From JALZBN01 sp035525375 (lineage in GTDB: Bacteria; Actinomycetota; Acidimicrobiia; Acidimicrobiales; AC-14), in contig DATLEI010000033.1 of the NCBI GenBank assembly GCA_035525375.1, positions 1 through 16,867 on the forward strand: a stretch of DNA of 16,867 bases, in the 5' to 3' direction. Shown here piece by piece: positions 1 to 4,738 of this stretch. The first letter of the stretch is position 1. Each line of letters begins with the position of its first letter. The notes under the pieces were generated by a model. It ran no database searches, had not been told where the DNA came from, and saw nothing but the letters and a program-made list of their open reading frames with translations. Position numbers and translations under genes: made by a program.

Positions 1-64
1 CGAGGGTCGCGGACTCCTCGATGGCGCCGATGCGGGCTGATACTCGGTTCGCAGTGTCGGTCAT
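1..64 (-). CDS. Pyridoxal-phosphate aminotransferase class I/II, N-terminal fragment (AspC/AspB-like)
   Basis: Only the first 21 codons lie in the window; the gene continues beyond position 1. The ATG is at 64-62 on the minus strand and the visible peptide is MTDTANRVSARIGAIEESAT followed by Leu. The pattern RVSxRIxAIxESATL is the usual N-terminus of class I aspartate/prephenate-type aminotransferases, where it precedes the first beta strand and the GEPDF motif, which would lie outside the window. The start codon is 20 bp from that of the divergent serC. No Shine-Dalgarno sequence precedes the ATG, so translation may be leaderless. The family call rests on this short signature alone. The substrate (aspartate, prephenate or another amino acid) cannot be decided. 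Confidence 0.6.
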   Translation of the reverse strand, partial: MTDTANRVSARIGAIEESATL

Positions 65-84
65 GGGTGCGATAGTGACACGCG
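48..84 (+). promoter_or_regulatory. Candidate serC promoter with leaderless geometry
   Basis: A -35-like TTCGCA (48-53) and a -10-like GATAGT (71-76) are separated by 17 bp, each matching four of six consensus positions. The -10 lies 8 bp before the serC ATG at 85, and no ribosome binding site is visible. Transcription could therefore begin at or next to the start codon. The -35 lies inside the divergent aminotransferase gene. This is inference from motif match only. Confidence 0.35.
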
Positions 85-1224
85 ATGACTTCTAGTTCCC
101 AAGAAATCCCTGACATTCGTCTGCCGGCCGACCTTTTGCCCGCCGACGGGCGGTTCGGTTCCGGACCCTCCAAGGTGCGCCAGGATGCGCTCGAGGCCCT
201 CGTCGCGGCCGCTCCGGGCTACCTCGGTACGAGCCACCGGAACGCAGCCGTGAAGGCCGTGGTCGGCCGAGTACGCGCCGGGCTCACCGAGCTCTTTTCC
301 CTTCCCGACGGCTACGAGGTCGTGCTGGGCAACGGCGGGGCAGCGTCGTTCTGGGATGTCGCCACGTTCAGCCTCATCCGCAACCGCAGCCAGCACGCGG
401 TGTACGGCGCGTTCTCGAAGTCGTTCGCAGCGGGGGTGAAATCGGTGCCCCACTTGGAAGACCCCGATGTGATCGAGGCGGAGCCGGGGAAGCACGCCGA
501 GCCTCAGCCCGCGCCGGGCATCGACGCGTACGCCCTCATCCACAACGAGACGTCAACCGGCGTGGCCGTCGACGTCGTTCGGCCGCAAGGCGCAGCCGAC
601 GGCGCGCTCGTGCTCGTCGATGCCACCTCCGCAGCCGGTGGCATGCGAGTGAATCCCGGCGATTTCGACGCCTACTACTTCTCTCCCCAGAAGTGCTTCG
701 GATCCGAGGGCGGACTCTGGCTGGCGCTTTGCTCCCCTACCGCGCTGCAGCGCGCCGAGGAATTGGCGTCTGAGCGCTGGGCACCCAGATCGCTGAGCCT
801 GTCGGTCGCCGCCGATCAGTCGAGGAAGGACCAGACCTACAACACCCCCGCGCTGGCGACACTCTTCCTCATGGCTGACCAGATCGAGTGGATGCTCAGC
901 GGTGGTGGGCTGGAGTGGGCGGCGGCTCGCAGTGAGAGGTCGTCCGACGCCATCTACCGCTGGGCGGAGGCCTCGCCATACGCCATGCCGTTTGTGCAGG
1001 ATCCTGCCGAACGCAGCCCCGTGGTGTGCACCGTGGAGTTCGATCAGACCGTCGATGCCTCGCGGGTTACGAAGATCCTGCGCAATAACGGCATCGTCGA
1101 CACCGAGCCCTACCGAGGCCTCGGCGGGAACCAGCTACGGGTCGCCGTCTACCCCAATGTCGAGCCTGACGACGCCGTCACCTTGACGATGGCGATCGAC
1201 CACATCGTCGCCGCCATCTACTAG
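85..1224 (+). CDS. serC: Phosphoserine aminotransferase (actinobacterial type)
   Basis: SerC converts 3-phosphohydroxypyruvate and glutamate to O-phosphoserine and 2-oxoglutarate, the second step of serine synthesis; it is a cytoplasmic PLP enzyme. The 379-residue product fits the actinobacterial SerC family, which is distinct from the E. coli type. It shows the early block DGRFGSGPSK (21-30), GTSHR (48-52), LGNGGAASFWD (81-91), HNETSTGVA (153-161), the cofactor-contacting Asp in VLVDATSAAGG (Asp179), and the Schiff-base lysine in SPQKCF (Lys203). The C-terminal INGIVDTEPYR-like segment (KILRNNGIVDTEPYRGLGGN) is also typical. The ATG at 85 puts the conserved DGRFGSGPSK at the expected distance. 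There is no Shine-Dalgarno sequence. The gene converges on ilvC and the two stop codons overlap. Pathway partners SerA and SerB are not in the window. Confidence 0.95.
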   Translation: MTSSSQEIPDIRLPADLLPADGRFGSGPSKVRQDALEALVAAAPGYLGTSHRNAAVKAVVGRVRAGLTELFSLPDGYEVVLGNGGAASFWDVATFSLIRNRSQHAVYGAFSKSFAAGVKSVPHLEDPDVIEAEPGKHAEPQPAPGIDAYALIHNETSTGVAVDVVRPQGAADGALVLVDATSAAGGMRVNPGDFDAYYFSPQKCFGSEGGLWLALCSPTALQRAEELASERWAPRSLSLSVAADQSRKDQTYNTPALATLFLMADQIEWMLSGGGLEWAAARSERSSDAIYRWAEASPYAMPFVQDPAERSPVVCTVEFDQTVDASRVTKILRNNGIVDTEPYRGLGGNQLRVAVYPNVEPDDAVTLTMAIDHIVAAIY

Positions 1225-2246
1225 CCGCCGCTGACGTCTTGGGGCTTCGCCTTACCGGCCGAGATCCACGGCATCAACGAACGCAACTCGGCGCCGACCT
1301 TCTCGATCGGGTGCTCCTGGCCCTTCCGACGGAGTTCGTTGAAGCGGGGGCGGCCGGCCTTGTTCTCGGCGATCCACTCCTCGGCAAAACGGCCGTCTTG
1401 GATCTCGTCGAGGATGCGACGCATCTCGGCGCGCGTTTCGTCGTTGATGATGCGCGGCCCACGGGTCAGGTCGCCGTACTCGGCGGTGTCGGAGATGGAG
1501 AAGCGCATGCCCGAGATGCCGTTCTCATACATGAGGTCGACAATGAGCTTCAACTCGTGAAGGCACTCGAAGTAGGCCGACTCCGGCTGGTAACCGGCGT
1601 CGACGAGGGTCTCGTAGCCGGCCATGACCAACTCGGTGATCCCACCGCACAACACGACCTGCTCGCCGAAGAGATCCGTTTCCGTTTCCTCCTCGAACGT
1701 GGTCTCGAGGACCCCGGCGCGCGTCGCGCCGATCGCGTGGGCGTACGACAGCGCGAGCGCCCTGCCTTTGCCCGACGCGTCCTGGGACACCGCGATGAGC
1801 GAGGGCACACCGCCGCCCGCCTCGAACGTGCGGCGGACGAGGTGCCCAGGGCCCTTCGGCGCGACCATCCCGACGTCAACGCCAGAGGGGGGCCGAATCA
1901 ACCCGAAACGAATGTTGAACCCGTGCGCGAAGAACAAGGCGTCGCCATCGGACAGGTTGGGCTCGATCTCAGCTTCATAGACGGTTTTCTGCTCCGTATC
2001 GGGAAGCAGGATCATGATCAGATCCGCTTCCGACGTCGCCTGGGCGACCGACATGACCGGCAGCCCTGCGGCTTCCGCCTTGGCGACAGAGCCGGAACCT
2101 TCCCGCAAGCCGACCCGGACGTCGACACCGGAGTCCTTCAAGTTGAGGGCGTGGGCGTGCCCTTGGGAGCCGTATCCGATGACCGCGACCTTGCGGTTCC
2201 CCACCAGGTTCGCGTCAGCGTCCTTCTCGTAATACACGTTCGCCAT
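1221..2246 (-). CDS. ilvC: Ketol-acid reductoisomerase (NADP+), class I
   Basis: IlvC isomerises and reduces acetolactate or acetohydroxybutyrate to the dihydroxy acids of valine, leucine and isoleucine synthesis, using Mg2+ and NADPH. The 341-residue length is that of class I enzymes. The Rossmann motif GYGSQGHAHALN is at about 24-35. HGFNI and PKGPGHLVRR follow. Metal-ligand acids lie in EEETETDLFGEQ (about 183-194) and YFECLHELK (about 224-232), and the substrate serine in ISDTAEYG (about 250-257). An in-frame start exists 15 bp upstream, but the ATG at 2246 is preferred: GAGAGGAG precedes it by about 6 bp and the MANVYYEKDAD N-terminus is typical. It is the third gene of ilvBNC, 29 bp after ilvN. 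Confidence 0.97.
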   Translation of the reverse strand: MANVYYEKDADANLVGNRKVAVIGYGSQGHAHALNLKDSGVDVRVGLREGSGSVAKAEAAGLPVMSVAQATSEADLIMILLPDTEQKTVYEAEIEPNLSDGDALFFAHGFNIRFGLIRPPSGVDVGMVAPKGPGHLVRRTFEAGGGVPSLIAVSQDASGKGRALALSYAHAIGATRAGVLETTFEEETETDLFGEQVVLCGGITELVMAGYETLVDAGYQPESAYFECLHELKLIVDLMYENGISGMRFSISDTAEYGDLTRGPRIINDETRAEMRRILDEIQDGRFAEEWIAENKAGRPRFNELRRKGQEHPIEKVGAELRSLMPWISAGKAKPQDVSGG

Positions 2247-2275
2247 AGCTGCTCCTCTCACACGACCATTGGTTC

Positions 2276-2803
2276 TCAGACGGCGGACACATCACGCAAT
2301 CGGGCCTGACGCGCCAGCTTTGGAAGCGCCACCCGGCCCGTGCGCTGCAGCTCTTCTATCCCAAAACCGCGCATGAGGTCTTCGAAGTCGTCGAGCTTCG
2401 ACGGCGGGCCTGCGAGCTCCACGGTGAGCTGCTCCTGACCCACGTCGAGAATGCGCCCGTTGAAAACCTGCATGAGCTCGATCACCTGGCCACGCGTCTC
2501 GCTGTCGGCGCGGAGGGTGACGATCATCAGCTCGCGCTCGACCGAGTTCGAGGGGTGGAGCTCGTCGATCCTCACCACGTTTACGAGCTTGTCGAGCTGC
2601 TTCATCACCTGTTCGAGCGGTGACGATTCGACGTCAACGACGATCGTGATGCGGCTGAAGCGCTCCTCGTCGGTGGGAGCCACCGCCAATGAGTAGATGT
2701 TGTAACCCCGGCGCGCAAAGAGACTCGACACGCGGGCAAGCACGCCAGCCTTGTTCTCGACGAGAACGGAGAGGATGTGATGGCGCAACTGGGGTTGCAC
2801 CAT
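2276..2803 (-). CDS. ilvN: Acetolactate synthase small (regulatory) subunit
   Basis: This is the regulatory subunit of acetohydroxy acid synthase. It binds valine at its ACT domain and both activates and feedback-inhibits the IlvB catalytic subunit. The 175-residue protein has an N-terminal ACT domain (about 6-80) with ENKAGVLARVSSLFARRGYN (16-35), the conserved effector-binding region. The C-terminal small-subunit domain (about 88-160) includes RELMIVTLRAD and FGIEELQRTGRVAL. The reading frame is open further upstream inside ilvB, but the start is the ATG at 2803. It shares one base with the ilvB stop (TGATG), and the ACT domain begins right after it. The overlap implies translational coupling and balanced subunit synthesis. 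Confidence 0.96.
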   Translation of the reverse strand: MVQPQLRHHILSVLVENKAGVLARVSSLFARRGYNIYSLAVAPTDEERFSRITIVVDVESSPLEQVMKQLDKLVNVVRIDELHPSNSVERELMIVTLRADSETRGQVIELMQVFNGRILDVGQEQLTVELAGPPSKLDDFEDLMRGFGIEELQRTGRVALPKLARQARLRDVSAV

Positions 2804-4548
2804 CAGTGCCCTCCCTCGCCTTGCTCTGGTCCGAGGATGATGTCGTCGTTCGACGTGCCCGCCGCGACCATGGGGTAGACCTTCTCCCGATAGTCGACCC
2901 GGAAGTCGATGACGACGGGGCGGTCGTCGATGGAGTTCGCCTTCTCGATGGCGGCCTCCACCTCCTCGGGTGACTCCACCCGCAAACCGACACAACCCAT
3001 CGCCTCAGCCCACATCTTGTAGTCAGGCAGATCCGGTGACAGATAGACCTCGCTGTAGCGCTCTTCATAGAACAGTTCCTGCCACTGACGCACCATTCCC
3101 AGGTACGCGTTGTTGAGGATGGCAATCTTCACCGGGATCCGTTCGGACGCTGCGGTGACCAGCTCCTGTGCGGTCATCTGGAAGCAACCATCACCATCGA
3201 TGGCCCATACCGTCCGCTCGGGCATGCCGACCTTGGCCCCGATGGCTGCGGGCACGGCAAAGCCCATGGTGCCCAGTCCCCCGGAGTTCACCCAGGTGTA
3301 GGGCTGCTCGAAGTGCCAGAACTGGCTGGCCCACATCTGGTGCTGGCCCACTCCAGACACGACGATCGTCCCCTCTGGGGCGCCGTCGCGCAGCTTCTCG
3401 ATGCAGAACTGTGGTTTGAGGGCCGCGCCCTCCGACCATTCCTGGTCGTAGTGCAACGGGAAGTCGCGCCGCCAGCCATCGATCTCCGCGTTCCATTTGC
3501 TTCGATCGGGCTGTGAAGAGCCGGCCTCGGCGAGATCGTTGAGGGCCCAGATGAGGTCTTCGATCACTAGCCGGCAGTCGCCGACGATGGCGACGTCGGC
3601 GCGCCGCACCTTGCCGAGCTCGGCGGGGTCGATGTCGACGTGAATGATCTTCGCTTTGGGTGCGAAGGCCGGAACCTTGCCGGTCACCCGGTCGTCGAAC
3701 CGGGAGCCCAGGGCGATGAGCAGGTCGGAACGCTGCATCGACGTCACAGCCGTGTAGTTGCCGTGCATGCCCGGCATGCCCAGGCACAGTGGATGCGAGT
3801 CTGGGAACGCCCCGCGCGCCATCAGCGTGGTGACCACGTGAATGCCGGTGAGCTCGGCGAGCTGGCGCAGCGCCTCGGCGGCGCGCGCTTTGAGGATGCC
3901 TCCCCCGGCATAGATCACCGGCCGGCGCGACATCGCGATCAACCGAGCCGCTTCGCGCACCACGTGGGGGTTCTCGCGGGTAACCGGCTTGTAGCCGGGA
4001 AGATCGACTGATTCCGGCCAGTACCACTCCATCTTCGATCGGGGGTTGTTGGGGTCGACGATGTCCTGTGGGATGTCGACGAGGACAGGTCCCGGACGGC
4101 CTGTCGTCGCAATGTGAAAGGCCTCGTGGATGACGCGAGGGATGTCTTGAGCCGATGTCACCAACTCGTTGTGCTTGGTCACCGACCGGGTGATCCCGAT
4201 GGTGTCGCATTCCTGGAACGCGTCGGTTCCGATCGCCGGTGTGGGCACCTGGCCAGTGATGACGACGATCGGGATCGAGTCCATCATTGCGTCCGCAAGG
4301 GGTGTGACGATGTTGGTCGCGCCGGGCCCGCTCGTCACCATCGCCACCCCAGGGCGACCGGTTGCGTGGGCGTAGCCCTCGGCCATGTGACCGGCGCCCT
4401 GCTCGTGGCGCACGAGAATGTGACGGATCGGAGAATCGATGATCGGGTCGTACACCGGCAGGATGGCGCCGCCAGGAAGGCCAAAGATGACCTCCACCCC
4501 TTCCATCTCCAAGCTCTTGATGAGGGCTTGGCCTCCGTTCAGTTCCAT
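2803..4548 (-). CDS. ilvB: Acetolactate synthase (acetohydroxy acid synthase) large subunit
   Basis: This is the catalytic subunit of the thiamine-diphosphate enzyme that condenses two pyruvates to acetolactate, or pyruvate with 2-oxobutyrate to acetohydroxybutyrate; it works with IlvN. The 581 residues match the family. The N-terminal PYR domain has IFGLPGGAILPVYD (21-34) and the catalytic glutamate in RHEQGAGHMAEGYA (Glu49). The central FAD/DHS-type domain carries GMPGMHG and GSRFDDRVTGK (281-291). The C-terminal ThDP-binding motif runs from GDG (452-454) to NN (479-480), and MVRQWQELFY follows. AAGGAG lies about 10 bp before the ATG at 4548. The gene is preceded by an attenuator and overlaps ilvN by one base. 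Confidence 0.97.
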   Translation of the reverse strand: MELNGGQALIKSLEMEGVEVIFGLPGGAILPVYDPIIDSPIRHILVRHEQGAGHMAEGYAHATGRPGVAMVTSGPGATNIVTPLADAMMDSIPIVVITGQVPTPAIGTDAFQECDTIGITRSVTKHNELVTSAQDIPRVIHEAFHIATTGRPGPVLVDIPQDIVDPNNPRSKMEWYWPESVDLPGYKPVTRENPHVVREAARLIAMSRRPVIYAGGGILKARAAEALRQLAELTGIHVVTTLMARGAFPDSHPLCLGMPGMHGNYTAVTSMQRSDLLIALGSRFDDRVTGKVPAFAPKAKIIHVDIDPAELGKVRRADVAIVGDCRLVIEDLIWALNDLAEAGSSQPDRSKWNAEIDGWRRDFPLHYDQEWSEGAALKPQFCIEKLRDGAPEGTIVVSGVGQHQMWASQFWHFEQPYTWVNSGGLGTMGFAVPAAIGAKVGMPERTVWAIDGDGCFQMTAQELVTAASERIPVKIAILNNAYLGMVRQWQELFYEERYSEVYLSPDLPDYKMWAEAMGCVGLRVESPEEVEAAIEKANSIDDRPVVIDFRVDYREKVYPMVAAGTSNDDIILGPEQGEGGH

Positions 4549-4591
4549 CTAGCTCATGCTCCTTCGCTTTGCTGGGGCGTCAACCGTGTTC

Positions 4592-4625
4592 AGAAAAGAG
4601 AACGACCTCCCGGCTGGGAGGTCGT
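4592..4625 (-). terminator. ilvB leader attenuator: intrinsic terminator hairpin
   Basis: A perfect 10-bp inverted repeat, ACGACCTCCC (4625-4616 on the minus strand) and GGGAGGTCGT (4611-4602), encloses a 4-base loop. It is followed on the minus strand by TCTCTTTTCT (4601-4592). This is a Rho-independent terminator pointing towards ilvB, between the leader peptide stop and the ilvB start. Its position fits transcription attenuation of ilvBNC. Confidence 0.85.
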
Positions 4626-4627
4626 GG

Positions 4628-4652
4628 GCGCACGCGTGATGTCGGCGTGCGC
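4628..4652 (-). promoter_or_regulatory. ilvB leader: internal hairpin (pause or alternative structure)
   Basis: GCGCACGC (4652-4645, minus strand) pairs with GCGTGCGC (4635-4628) across a 9-base loop. The 5' arm overlaps the last base of the leader peptide stop codon. The 3' arm can instead pair with CGCACGCG at 4681-4674, which covers leader codons 3-5 (complement at 4636-4629). The two pairings exclude each other, so ribosome position on the leader could choose between them. I see no direct complement to the terminator stem, so how the switch reaches the terminator is unresolved. Confidence 0.6.
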
Positions 4653-4687
4653 TAGGTAACGAGTACGAGGACGCGCGTGCGGGACAT
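4652..4687 (-). CDS. ilvB leader peptide (attenuation peptide), 11 residues
   Basis: The short reading frame MSRTRVLVLVT ends in TAG. Codons 6-10 are Val-Leu-Val-Leu-Val, two of the end products of the pathway that the downstream operon serves; there is no isoleucine codon. The frame lies just before an internal hairpin and an intrinsic terminator ahead of ilvB, the classic attenuator order. No Shine-Dalgarno sequence is present, and the ATG lies 6 bp after a -10-like hexamer, so the peptide is probably translated from a leaderless transcript. A ribosome-binding-site-less leader peptide is known for ilvBNC of Corynebacterium glutamicum. The codon content, position and structure are seen in the sequence. 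The attenuation mechanism is inferred by analogy. Confidence 0.85.
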   Translation of the reverse strand: MSRTRVLVLVT

Positions 4688-4693
4688 CAACCA

Positions 4694-4722
4694 AGTGTGA
4701 CACGAGGCACCGGCGTGGGCAA
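4694..4722 (-). promoter_or_regulatory. Candidate promoter of the ilvBNC operon
   Basis: On the minus strand TTGCCC (4722-4717, -35-like) and CACACT (4699-4694, -10-like) are 17 bp apart. The -10 is followed by six bases and then the leader peptide ATG at 4687, so transcription would start at or beside that ATG. The promoter sits directly downstream of the stop codon of the preceding coiled-coil gene (4739), which supports independent transcription of ilvBNC. The call rests on motif match and spacing only. Confidence 0.55.
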
Positions 4723-4738
4723 GCGGGCGCCGGAAACT

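Noticed and set aside
1239..2309. Plus-strand open frame of 356 codons opposite ilvC
   Set aside because: It is antisense to a clear ilvC, has no recognisable domain and is the usual long shadow frame of GC-rich coding DNA.
3191..4210. Minus-strand open frame of 339 codons inside ilvB
   Set aside because: It is an alternative frame of ilvB rich in Arg and His with no domain; ilvB is certain here.
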